This document shows, in pieces, positions 1-9,879 of a DNA stretch of 64,000 nt. Origin of the DNA: Multifurca ochricompacta. Its lineage: Eukaryota > Basidiomycota > Agaricomycetes > Russulales > Russulaceae. The notes beneath the pieces were generated by a model. It worked only from the letters and a program-made list of their open reading frames with translations, did no database searches and was not told the DNA's origin. Position 1 is the first letter of the stretch; the number at the start of each line of letters is the position of its first letter. Where the stretch lies: contig WTXG01000015.1 of the NCBI GenBank assembly GCA_022496185.1, forward strand, positions 1-64,000, written 5' to 3'. Position numbers and translations under genes: made by a program.

Positions 1-2791
1 GCATTATCAGACTCCATTGCTTCTTTAAAAGTAAGAGGATCCCTATACAGTGATCCTGCAGCATTTAGTAGATCCATCTGACCAAGTCTGGAAGAACCCT
101 GCCACAAACTCTGCATTATCCTCATTGTAGAAGCGAGGATTCAGACGACGATTCCGATTGGGACATGCAGTATCCAAGTCTAAATCTTCTTGGATTGCCC
201 TATCTCGTCGTTCAGAGCATGGACTTGTCCTCTGAAAATTAGGTTGAGGAAGTCTGCCTGCAATCCTTCTGATTTTCTGATTGCACAGGTTCTTTTGGGA
301 GGGGAGGATGGTTCCATGACTTGTGATGGAGGAGTCTGATATATAGTCTGAGGGTGTGTGGTGTCCACATTACATGTGGGTGTGGTAGGCTGAGGTGGTA
401 ATTGAGGAGGTACGATGTCCTCCTGTTCCTCTTCAGGTCTTCCTCATCTTGAGGAGCCTCAGGAACATGCATAGCAGTTGCTGGTGGTGGCTGGACTGAG
501 CCACCAGGTAAAGTAAATGAGCCACCTTCAATAGGTTGCTCTATAGGTTTATCTGCTCTGTTGTCCTTGACAGAGTAGGATGGGAAGGATCTCTCATCGA
601 ATGTAACATCTCGTGAAAAGACAAGAGACTGGACATGACTATCCCAAAGTGTATAGCCCTTAGATGTGGGCTCATATCCGACAAAGACGGCTTCCCTGGC
701 TTTGGGATCTAGTTTACGCCGCTTGCCCTCTGGAACATGATAATAGGCTTTGCAACCAAAGACCTTAAAATACAAGACATCTGGTTTGTTCCCAACCAGA
801 AGCTCAAGCGGAGTTTCCACTTATTAGAACGGATAGGAGTTCTGTTATATATATGACATGCTGTCTCGACAGCACACTCCCAAAAGCCAAGAGTCAGGCC
901 TGCATTGTGCAGCATGCTAGTGCCTTTTTCCATGATGGTTCTATTGAACCTCTCGGCCCTTCCATTCTGTTGTGGACTATATGGCATCATAAGTTTATGC
1001 TCTATGCCAAAATCTTCAAGCATTGCCTTCAGTGCCTTATTCACATACTCACCACCACAATCTGTGTGAAGACACTTGATTTTATGATTAAATTTGTTTT
1101 CAAGTAGTGTCTTCAGTTTATTAAAAACTGGTGTGAACAGATCTTTAGACTTCATTGGAACGATTAAAGCATATTTGCTAAAGTCGTCCAAGAAGGTGGC
1201 AAAGTATAGATTCCCTTGTATTGATCTGCACTGCAAGGGACCTACAAGATCACTATGAAGGATCTCAAGGGGGGCTGATGCGCACTTTGAAGATGGGGGA
1301 AATGGAAGACGATGGGACTTGCCCATTTCACAGCCATAACATGGCTTGTCTTCCACTTGGCTATTATTAATTTTGAGGCCTTTAACTGCCTCAGGAGCAT
1401 ATCTCTTCAGGGCTTCTTTAGACATGTGGCCCATTCTTTGATGCCAGATTTCTAGTGAGGCAGATGCAGATGTATGGATACTACTTAGGACGTGTTTGCC
1501 TAGTACCCAATACAGTTTGCCAAACTTCCATGCTTCCACTATAATGTTATCGCCATATTTAATTGTTGCCTTCTTATTATCAAAGAACACAGTTGCCCCT
1601 TTTCTACTAGGGCACTGGCGAGAGTATTTTATGTCCTCCAGGCATGTGGAGCACATTGCTCAATTCAAGTCGAAACCTTGATCAGTCCTGATGATCACAG
1701 TACCAACTCCATTTGTTTTGACTATGGAGTTGTCACCTAGTGATACTTCATGGGTGGTGTCGACTTTATATGTATCAAAGTCTTCAAGGTTGGACTGAAA
1801 TGGGCCTTGCTCCACTATCAAGCATCCAATAATCTGAATCGATATCCAGATTATAGGTGTGAACATAAAGGCAATGCGAGGTGCTTCATGCACCTCCTCT
1901 ATTTTGCCACTACCATTAACTATGGTGGCTATAGTGTTACATGTTGGGCCTCAGCCCTCTTCTTGTTCCCTGCCTTGCCCTTTTTGGCATTCTCCAGGTC
2001 CTTCTTCTTCTTTGCGCAAGCGTTGGACTTGTGTCCAGGCTTTTGGCAATAGAAGCAGACCACCCCTTGTGAACCAGGGGCAGCAGCGGGAAGTGGTGAT
2101 AAATTTGTTGTTTTGTTTAGATTTGACAGGTGCAGCCTTAGATAGGACTGCACTACTACTTCCCGAGGGACCTGCCAGGTGACTTTCCTCATTTAGGAAC
2201 CTCTGCACAAGGTCCTGAGGAGAAAGACGCTCTGGATTGCCAGAGGCCAGTATAGAGCCAGCAATGGCACTGTAGGAGTCTGGGAGAGCTTTTAATAATA
2301 TGAAGCTCATCTGGAGGTCATTGACCTCCATCCCATTCTCCCTAAGGGTACTCCTGGCATCTAGAACCTTTTGTAATTGGGTTCTAAATGTCTGTCCTTC
2401 ATCAAGATGGAAGGACACCAGGGCAAGCCACAAATTATATGTGGCCATGCTACCTACAGAGCCATAAAGCCGCTCCAACTTATTATACTTCTCACTAAGA
2501 GAAGGATAATTGGCATCAGAGCTACTTGAAGTAGACTCTTGGGTGACATTAAGAAAGAGGAGCCTATAAGCATTTCCTCTTCTCCATCCATTCCCTAAGG
2601 ATGGGGTCAATACTTCCTTTGCATTTCTCCTTTTCCTCCTTGTCCTCTGGGAGGAGGGCATATCAGGTAAGGTGTGATAGGTGCCTCCTGAGCCCATTCA
2701 TCCTCAAAAGGGCATTGAAGTTGGCAGACCAAACCTGCCAGTTGGAGCCATCAAGGCGCTCCATCTTGGAGGAGGGAGGGAAGACAATTGA
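1..2791 (-). pseudogene. copia gag-pol polyprotein (gag, protease, integrase, start of RT), frame-broken
   Basis: The gag start is ATG at 2791 (MPSSIVFPPSSKMERLDGSN), a typical copia gag opening with the LDGSNW motif; the gag body continues in another frame (2697-1951). A CX2CX4HX4C zinc knuckle (CFYCQKPGHKSNAC) lies near 2040-2080. The protease motif WMLDSGA is at about 1820 in a frame different from its downstream half. The integrase (1656-709) has the H-H-C-C zinc segment (WHQRMGHM...CYGC) and a catalytic D-D-E core: HSDLVG, LHTDCGGEY and QNGRAERFN. The integrase C-terminal part continues at 820-239 in a shifted frame (LVGNKPDVLYFKVFGCKAYY). The last readable segment, DPLTFKEAMES, is the usual start of the copia RT domain. 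At least four frame breaks separate these pieces. RT catalytic residues are outside the window. Confidence 0.85.
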
Positions 2792-3771
2792 AGATGGCAT
2801 TTTGAGATGTTTTGTAAAGGTTCCTGGTCCAAGGAGCAATTAGAACCAGTGCCCAGGTCTCGCTTAAGAGTGCCACCCCATACTGTGGCGCTATGCTTCA
2901 GAACCTAAGAAGGTCCTGCCTTTTGTGCGACTTCTAGGTATAGTAAAGCTGTCTAGCACAATCCTGTAACTAGACATAAGCTCTGGTAGACTATCCAGAG
3001 TGTCTAGTGTAACCAGACTGGGAGTCATGTCATGGAGGAGCCAACCGCAAGTTCCATTAGAGACAAAGGGTGTATAGCCCTTCCTCTAATGCTGGTGGTG
3101 GAGTCCATGATTAAGCCCTAGATGATTGGGGCCATGACTAAGTAGATATTAGTTTCTCTGGTGGGGGTACCCCACAAAGGCACGAATACTTTGCCCAGAG
3201 AGAAACTATATCTACTATGTAAGACTATAGTAGTGCAGCCTACTTGTATCGAGCCCAAGCGTCATGGGAGTGACTACCCATGCCTTGTTCTAGACCCTAA
3301 CTCCACATGCGGGTCGCTAAACCCGGCTTACAGATAGAGCCAAGCATTGACTGGACTTAAAGCCACAAGCTTCTGGCTATAGGCCTACTAAACTATCTAT
3401 GGGACGAAGACCCAGCTACAACTAAGAAATTACTAATACCTAGTGCACACTCAAGGAGCTTAAGATGTTTCACCCGCTTAGGGTCCCTCATCATCTTTTG
3501 CAAGAACCCCAAAGGGCTAGCCAAACAGTTCAGGATGAGCAGTAAACTGCGTCATCCTGTGGGGTGTTAAGGTGCACAGACAGTAAATAGAAAGCTCACA
3601 GGAAGAAGCTGGTGGGAAAGACTTTGAAGCTTTTGTGAGCTTAATGTGTGAAGAGCGAGTTGGGCTGTGAATGAACAAAGGGAATTACAGATCAGTATGA
3701 GCGGCAGGGCCCATAACCTGTCAAACAATCATGCTGCTGGTTATACTGACTGTGGTTAGTAGCAGTTAGGC

Positions 3772-3917
3772 TAGAAAGACAAGTATACTTCAGAGGTTGA
3801 AGAAACTCTATATTACTATACTACTGACCTAGAAAGACAAGTATCTACAAGAGACGTTAGTCAAAGGTAAAGTAGAAAGTATAGTAGAACTTACACTTCA
3901 GAGGTTGAAGAAACTCT
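3772..3917. repeat. duplicated blocks inside the LTR
   Basis: A block of about 21 nt beginning TTCAGAGGTTGAAGAAACTC occurs at about 3789 and again at about 3897. A second block, CTAGAAAGACAAGTAT, occurs at about 3771 and 3830. The two types are interleaved just upstream, on the element strand, of the likely TATA box. Short direct repeats at this position in LTRs commonly act as enhancer elements; that role is inferred. Confidence 0.6.
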
Positions 3918-3943
3918 GAAGTGAAGAGATGAAACAGACACCC

Positions 3944-3960
3944 TTATATACCCATAGGGG
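3944..3960 (-). promoter_or_regulatory. candidate LTR TATA box
   Basis: On the minus strand the sequence reads GGGTATATAAGGG, a good TATA element in an otherwise GC-mixed context. Transcription would start about 30 nt downstream (near 3915-3925) and run through the rest of the LTR into gag. No experimental support is available. Confidence 0.4.
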
Positions 3961-4252
3961 CCAGGGGAAATGGTCTGTGCACACTGGGAATAAGTCCACA
4001 AGTGCCAGACAATAAACAGAGAGGGATAAAGGCCATTGGCCAAAGAGATATCACATGCTTACTGCGCATTACTAAGTCCATCACTAATCAGCGAGTAGGT
4101 GAGAAAGAAATGTAATAAAGATAACATAAAAAGTCCGATACTCCGGAATCTAATCTAATCTAATCTACAGCTGAAGCGAACCTTAGATGCCTGAAGCATC
4201 TCCAGACATGTCCTGTGTCAACAGAAAGGTTTGAAAAGTTGGAAATGGTGGA

Positions 4253-4560
4253 GGGTGAAACCATGTTTCAGCAGGACAATGACCCAAAACACAATTCCAA
4301 GAAGGCAAACCAGCAGTTTTAAGACAGGAATATTGAAGCCTGGTATGGATAGCCCAATCCCTTGAAATATTAGCCCCATTGGACACCTCTGGGTGGATCT
4401 GAAGAAGGATCTTAACCAGTCAAGGGGGTACCTGAGTTGTGGGAGAGGGTGGTGGAGGAGTGGAATAAAAATGCACCAAAATGATGGCAAAAGGTTATAG
4501 AAAGGATGACTAAAAGGATTCAAGGAGTTACCAAGGCAAAAAGGGGTGAAATAAAGTAGT
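4253..4560 (+). pseudogene. decayed Tc1/mariner-type (DDE) transposase, C-terminal half
   Basis: Plus-strand translation gives FQQDNDPKHNSKKANQQF, which matches the DNDPKH catalytic motif of Tc1-family transposases. Downstream pieces in two frames read SPIGHLWVDLKKDLNQ (family: NPIEHLWxxLKxxL) and VPELWERVVEEWNKN, then VIERMTKRIQGVTKAKRG, all in the normal C-terminal order. Several stop codons and at least one frameshift interrupt it, and the usual acidic residue of the NPIEHLW motif reads as Gly. The N-terminal half with the DNA-binding domain is absent because the copia LTR begins at 4169. It is a dead relic. Confidence 0.8.
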
Positions 4561-4587
4561 ATTTGGGCAGATAGTGGATTTAAAATG

Positions 4588-4800
4588 TGGGTCAAAAAAC
4601 TGTCCCAATGATTGATTGATTTGATTTGATCATAAAATGCTTATATCATGGCCAATTTCTTTGATCCAAATTGGGTATGGTAGCCAGGAAGCAGGGCTTT
4701 CAGACATACAGCCACACCATAACCAGATTCCTAAATGCTGAGGTGCTATAGAGTGAATACTAGAAATGGTGCAAACATCAGGATGGTTTTTTGACCCACT
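4588..4800. repeat. inverted repeat, probable Tc1-type terminal repeat
   Basis: TGGGTCAAAAAAC at 4588-4600 is the exact inverse complement of GTTTTTTGACCCA at 4786-4798. The right arm runs into CACTGTA, giving a TA dinucleotide typical of Tc1/mariner target sites. The position directly after the transposase relic fits a 3' terminal region. The matching 5' terminal repeat is not seen and was probably lost where the copia element inserted. Confidence 0.55.
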
Positions 4801-4802
4801 GT

Positions 4803-5398
4803 AAGTCCACTGTATCTACCCTGTAGCCTCAGACTCAACTTATTGAATACCATTGGTGTTTGTCTTCTGGACAGTCCCTTTGAACTTCAAACTCAGTTGT
4901 CTCAGTGCTTTTGGCATCCCTCCACTCACTGTTGTCTTAGGAGCAGCTCCTTTGACTTTGATCATCCTGTCTATAACTCCAAGAGGTCTTATTGACTTCT
5001 TATCTGAAAACCCTGAACCTGAAGCTGTCACACAAGTCATGTGGAACATCCTACACCAGACATAACAATTCTCTTCATAGCTACATTGCATTTTACTAAT
5101 TCTTTGTGTAGCTACTTGCTTTTCTAGGTATTACCTAGCAATATAGTTTTTCTGTTCCAAAGACTGAGCTACTCACTTTTCTAGCTCTTACATTGGACAG
5201 CATTTTCTGTACCCATCCACTGTCCATCTCAACATTGACTTAAGCTTGGTATGGCACAGGTATGGCAACCATACTACAGACCCATCCATACCATGAGGTA
5301 CAGGTATGGTGCACAGCCCTACACTCAGCCTCGATCTGACTTACATTGCCACATAATTTACAAATGCAATTATACATGAGTGAGAGTATCAGTGTTCT
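4803..5398. other. intergenic, TE-flavoured, no supported gene
   Basis: No gene was recognised here. An 83-codon minus-strand frame (5091-4840) was examined and rejected. Between 5248 and 5310 the heptamer GGTATGG and its complement CCATACC recur several times in both orientations, ending near GTGCACAGCCC, which resembles the end of another small transposon. The interval contains the 3' flank of the DUF2828 gene at its right side. Confidence 0.4.
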
Positions 5399-7660
5399 TT
5401 AATCCAACACCATGAGGTTGTCGTAGCTTTCCATACCAAGTGCACGCTTCATAATGGACAGTGGCGTCATCTCTTGTTTCTGAGAAACCGGCTTGATCTC
5501 TTCGCCTTCCTCATTCACCATGACGGTATCGTCATCAAGTATCTCCTCCACGTCTTCGCCCATGAAAACCTTCATCATGGCAGGGTTGAACCCGCTCATA
5601 AGCGCGACCCCCTTGCGCTCCGCCTCAACCGGCACTGTTTCGCGCTCATCCGCTAGGTTCCAATACACAATTTCAGGCACGTCGTACCCCGCCTCCGCGT
5701 AAGCGCGCACTATTGAATCGTGGTTCGTCTCCCAAGCGCCAATGTTCTTACCCGCGCTATCTGCGGCATCAAACTGCATATCTGAGAACACGAAGAGACG
5801 CTTGACCATATCTTCGCGCGGAACGCGGTGTTGCACCACGAGCGGGAGTAGTAGGCGGACGAAGACGGCGTGTAGGTCCGTATTCATCCCCCATGCGCTT
5901 CGAACCATCACCTGGACGTTGTCAGCGAGTCCCAAGCCCTCCTGGAGTGTGACAATCTCGGGATCCGCCGAGAAAGTGATGAAAACGTTCGCAAAGGGAG
6001 GTTTGGCGAGTTGCGCGAGCGTCATAGAGAGTGCAACTGCGGGAAGGATGGGCTGCGGTTGCGGCCCGTGCCAGTAGATATCACCCATCGAGCCGGAGAC
6101 GTCGCAGATGGCAAGACAGTTGTCCAGCGTGCCAGCGCTGCGTAGCCGTGAAAGCATGGCATCCCACTGCGCATTGACGACCTGTGCCTCGCGCTTCGCG
6201 ATACGCGCACGGAGTGCAGCAGCAACCGAAGAGCCACCTGTACTGTTTCTTCCGTGCTTAAAACTCAACGGTGCGATGGCCTTAGCGACAAGTTCGTGAG
6301 GAAGAAGCGTCGCGCCTGATATCTTGGCCTTGCCCTCGGTTATACTGTCCAGGTAGGCGTCAAACCGCTCGCTATCGTGCTTGATAAAGTGCTTGCTGTT
6401 GATATGCATACATCTGGACGCAACGCGCTTGTATGAGACCTCGGCCCAGCGGCCAGCGGCCATGAGCGGTTCTGGGACACGGGACGCGGCGCGGAGTGGC
6501 GTGAGCACCCAGCGTTGATAAAACGAACGGAGCACAAGAGTATCCTCTCTAGAAATGGCAACTGAGATGTCATTTGGCCGAGAAAGGGATGACATAGCAC
6601 CGCCATGGTGCAGGAGAATAGCAAGAGCAGTAGAAATGTTGGTCACTTTATCGTGTGAGGCAGAGGGTGTAGGTGCCCATTTCCCGACCAAAGATACCTT
6701 GCCCAAGATAGACTTCCGCTCCTCGCCGTCAGATAGAAGCTCTGCCCTGCGCATGAGAGCCGCCTGTTGGACAAGCTCATCCGCAAAGAGCCGTGCTACG
6801 GCAACATACAGGGCGCGAAATGACGTTCTGAGAGCTTTGCGAGCAAAAGCTTATGAGTGTCAGTCGCAAATTTGGTACGGCGGTCCCGTGCCACAGTCTT
6901 GGCCTTTTGGTTCTTAGCCGCGAGAAGAGCATCAAATTCTTCGGCAGTCGTTGCAGCGCGGCGCTCCGCGGTCGTCATTTTTGAGGGCCCAATAGATCGT
7001 TGGATGCTAGCACGACCCCGTGGAACGTGCAAAAACAAAGCGGGATGGGCCCCAAGCTGCTCAAGGGTAGCGAGAGCAAGAATGTTAAGAAGGTCTTTCC
7101 AATAGCCGTGTGGCATCTTGGAAGGCTTAGACTTGACAGCGCAGACAGGAGCAACAAGTTGGGACAGGTTGGCAATTGCAGTGCGTGGATGGTGTTCATA
7201 AAGCCAGCCGAATGCTCTAGATGTATGTATGATGGTCAACAGACTGAGTGCACACGAGCGCGAACACGCACTTGTAAAAAAGCTCCTTATCACCTTTACC
7301 ATCATGAATGCTGCGCGTGTTCCAAATAATTCTCAAGGTGAGCGTCGGGTCTTCCTCCCACGCCTTGGAAAGCACAGCATTGATTCTTTCAGTGGGCATC
7401 TGTACAGACAAACTCTGAAATGCGTCCAAGGTATGCGAAAGCGTCGAGCTAAAGGCTGGCGCTGCATTCCGGGTATGTTTGTGATGTGCAACAGACGCTA
7501 GCGCAGTCATGAAGGTGTTCTTGGACACTGGTTTGTCAAGATTGACTCTGGTGGTCGGATGAGGAGGGAGCAGCACATTGAGAAAGTCGGGATCAAAGAG
7601 CTCAGGGATGTGAGGGATAGTGATGATCTGAGAAGTAGAAGCCGCAGCAGGAGTCGACAT
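5399..7660 (-). CDS. DUF2828 family protein with von Willebrand factor A-like domain
   Basis: The start is ATG at 7660 (MSTPAAASTSQIITIPHIPE) and the stop is at 5399. Exon 1 is joined to exon 2 by a 37-nt intron (7253-7217, GTGCAC...CTAG) in phase 2, giving ...FALV-AFGWLYEHHP. The product is about 740 aa. The N-terminal half has the family signatures GYWKDLLNIL and LYVAVARLFADEL; the C-terminal half has a vWA-type MIDAS motif, AICDVSGSMGD, followed by FITFSADPEIV and LFVFSDMQFDAAD. DUF2828 proteins are widespread in fungi, plants and some bacteria and have no settled function; the MIDAS suggests divalent-metal-dependent protein binding. Near 6814-6822 the frame of ...LLLAKLSERHF must shift by one base to continue as RALYVAVARLF. 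This is either a one-base consensus error or a 44-nt intron (GTACCA...CAAAG, branch CTGAC). Confidence 0.88.
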
Positions 7661-8143
7661 TATCCAGAGGAGATTTCTGTAGGCGTAAATCCAGCCTGAG
7701 GGGAGGATGAGGAAAGTCTAGAGAAAGGACAACGCAGGCTCTTATACGAGCACAATAATGACTCGATGCACGATGCAATAATTCAACATGCTAAAAGCTC
7801 GTGGGCCGATATGACTCGTTTATGTTGTGTGCTGTGCCACGTTCCGTAAACTACTTGCCAGGGACAGGGACATGTAATAGACTGGCCCTCACGACCACCC
7901 TTACTGTCCTCCCCGCCATCGCAGGCAATATGAAGTGCCGTCGTCTAGCGATCCATTAAGAGTGGTTGTTAAGTAAGATTGGCGTCTGGCTGGTTCAATT
8001 GCTTACTGTGCCTGACAGCGGCCGCTCGTGCCCTTGATCCTTGATCCTCTGTCCTTCCGTTGTCCTGCCCATCTACCGCAGGCGGTCGTTCTCTTTGTTT
8101 AAGCTATATTGCCTAGAGGCTGAATGCTGCCATCGTATTCCAT
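7661..8143. promoter_or_regulatory. divergent promoter region, DUF2828 / DHHC gene
   Basis: This 483-bp interval separates the start codons of two divergently transcribed genes and must contain both promoters. I see no clear TATA box and no repeat. Confidence 0.5.
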
Positions 8144-9684
8144 ATGGCTGAGAACTCTCTACCGCTGCTCTCTTTCGAACTTGGTACCTTGCCCCCGACT
8201 CCCAAGCCCACCGATGACGACTCGGATGACGGGCACCCGGGAAATCCACGTCGGTGGTATCACTACGTGCCTTTATGTGGCGAGTATGCTTATTTCCTGC
8301 TCTCGGGTCAAGCTTTGACTGTACGATGCATTGGCAGTCGCAGTCCTGTCTCTCCTTGCGCCACATCCGTCGATCCTGCACGTACTCCTCAACTACCACT
8401 ATCTAACCTTGCGCATGCCCCAATATTTTGTCATACACCTGCTCGTCATCTACACCCTTTCCTTCCTCGCATTCAGCTCGCTCATCGTCTGTGTGGCGCG
8501 TGACCCAGGACCCGTCCCTGATGCTCAGTCGGAGGCGCAGACGAACGACGCAGGCGGCGAGATCAGCCTCGAGGTCGCGTTACTCAGCACCCCACCTGAG
8601 GATTACACGCAGCCGGGAAAGTGGTGCCGAATTTGTTGGAAGCCTAAACCCGAGCGTACACACCACTGTTCCCAGTGCGGGCGATGTGTTCTGAAGATGG
8701 GTATGTGTGTGGCCCTGGCCTGCAGGGCGTTATGTCACCCTTTCATGGTTGTATCCCGTACTCACGCTTCCTGACGCGCACGTAGATCATCACTGCCCCT
8801 GGCTGGGCGCGAAATGCATCGTGCGTGCAATTGCAAATGCACCACGCCCCCGTGCCGCTCATCCCGAATACTGACATGCTGAGTTGCAGGGTTTCCGTAC
8901 GTACACGTCCTTTCTGCACTTCCTGGCGTCCATTACACTACTGGCGGCGTATGTCGCTGTCGTATGCATCCGCGGGCTTGTCTTTGCATTTAGCCATCCC
9001 CTTGCTATCGTCAGTGTCCAATTGAGGGTTGTCACCAGCACCAATAACGGATCCACTTCTACAGAACGAGATGACACCCGTGCACATGCTTATCCTCTCT
9101 TTTGCTGGGTGCGCATTTGCAATCATCATTGGCTCCTTCCTAGGCTATCACGTCTACCTTGTCCTGTGCGTCTCCCTTCTCTACTCAATACTATTCTTTT
9201 TTGTTTGTTTGTTTTTTGTTTGTTTGATCTTGATCTTGGTCTTTTTACCCCTTGTCCACACACAGCACAAATCAAACGACACTGAACATATTTCGCCTTT
9301 TGTTCTTTTGCGTCATCTCCCACCACTCCCGCCATGTCGGCTCTCGAGTCCACCTCTAGAGTACCAACTAACATTCGCACAGCGCCGCGCCGTCCGCGCT
9401 GCCCACGCACGCATGAGCTTGTACGACGTTGGCTGGCGACGTAATGCGGGACAGGTACTCGGGATAGGAACAAAGCACCGCTGGCAAGCGTGGGCAGCGA
9501 GATTGCTGTGGGGCGGCAGCTGGTACGTTTCTTGTCTTTCTTCCTCTATTCCTCTATGTTGTTCAACTGATTCTGGGGGTGCAGTTATGGTACGGGCACG
9601 CAGTTCCCACGCAATCCCCGTGCAGACGATGTGCTCACGGAGCTCGCGGTAGAGTTGGTACGGCTAGAGAATAGTGCGAACTGA
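8144..9684 (+). CDS. DHHC-type palmitoyltransferase
   Basis: This is a protein S-acyltransferase that adds palmitate to cytosolic cysteines at a membrane. Seven exons are inferred; introns are 8277-8337, 8701-8785, 8821-8889, 9010-9064, 9166-9265 and 9523-9584. The zinc-binding cysteine-rich domain reads WCRICWKPKPERTHHCSQCG and continues across an intron into the catalytic DHHCPWLGAKCIGFRTYTSF. Two transmembrane segments precede it (around LFAVLSLLAPHPSILHVLL and IHLLVIYTLSFLAFSSLIV) and two follow (ITLLAAYVAVVCIRG, LILSFAGCAFAIIIGSFLGY). After exon 6 opens as TNQTTL, the frame must shift one base (about 9284) to give EHISPFVLLRHLPPL, completing the family TTxE motif. The C-terminus includes YDVGWRRN and ends ...LENSAN. 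It faces the 7-TM gene tail-to-tail across 195 bp. Confidence 0.9.
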
Positions 9685-9879
9685 TTTTGATGTACACATT
9701 ACGTCCGTGTTGCTATTATATCCTTGCTGTCATTATTCGTGCGTGCGATGCGAAGCCGTAAGTCAAAATAGGCGAAAGATAATATCAAAGCTATCAATAC
9801 AAGCACTCAGATATGTCGGATGTGGTGTTTTGCGTTCAGCGGTCAGCGTACTCAGTCGTATCTTGCAGTCGCCACCGCC

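Larger units (their letters stand above)
1..4169 (-). mobile_element. Ty1/copia LTR retrotransposon, 5' portion (runs off the left edge)
   Basis: Read on the minus strand, the order is LTR (4169-2850), gag (from about 2791), zinc knuckle, aspartic protease, integrase, then the start of reverse transcriptase at the window edge. This protease-integrase-RT order defines copia rather than gypsy elements. The remaining RT, RNase H and the 3' LTR must lie left of position 1. The reading frame is interrupted several times, so this copy looks non-autonomous, although some breaks could be the single-base consensus errors seen elsewhere in the window. The high-coordinate boundary (CA at 4168-4169) was chosen from the TG...CA rule and from where Tc1-like sequence begins; it cannot be confirmed without the other LTR and target duplication. 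Confidence 0.85.
2850..4169 (-). repeat. probable 5' LTR of the copia element
   Basis: This interval separates gag from unrelated Tc1-like DNA and carries no coding potential. It begins with TG at 2850-2851 and ends with CA at 4168-4169 on the plus strand, as an inverted LTR should. On the element strand the bases just after the LTR (2849 downward) start with TGG, consistent with a primer-binding site, but I could not match a specific tRNA. About 1.3 kb is long for a copia LTR, so the inner boundary may be wrong and part of the interval may be untranslated leader. A (TAATC)n stretch at 4150-4168 marks the outer edge. Confidence 0.5.

Noticed and set aside
4840..5091. 83-codon minus-strand frame with IRPLGVID text, possibly retropepsin-like
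   Set aside because: It lacks the DTG/DSG active site and any neighbouring gag or RT sequence; the similarity is too short to support.
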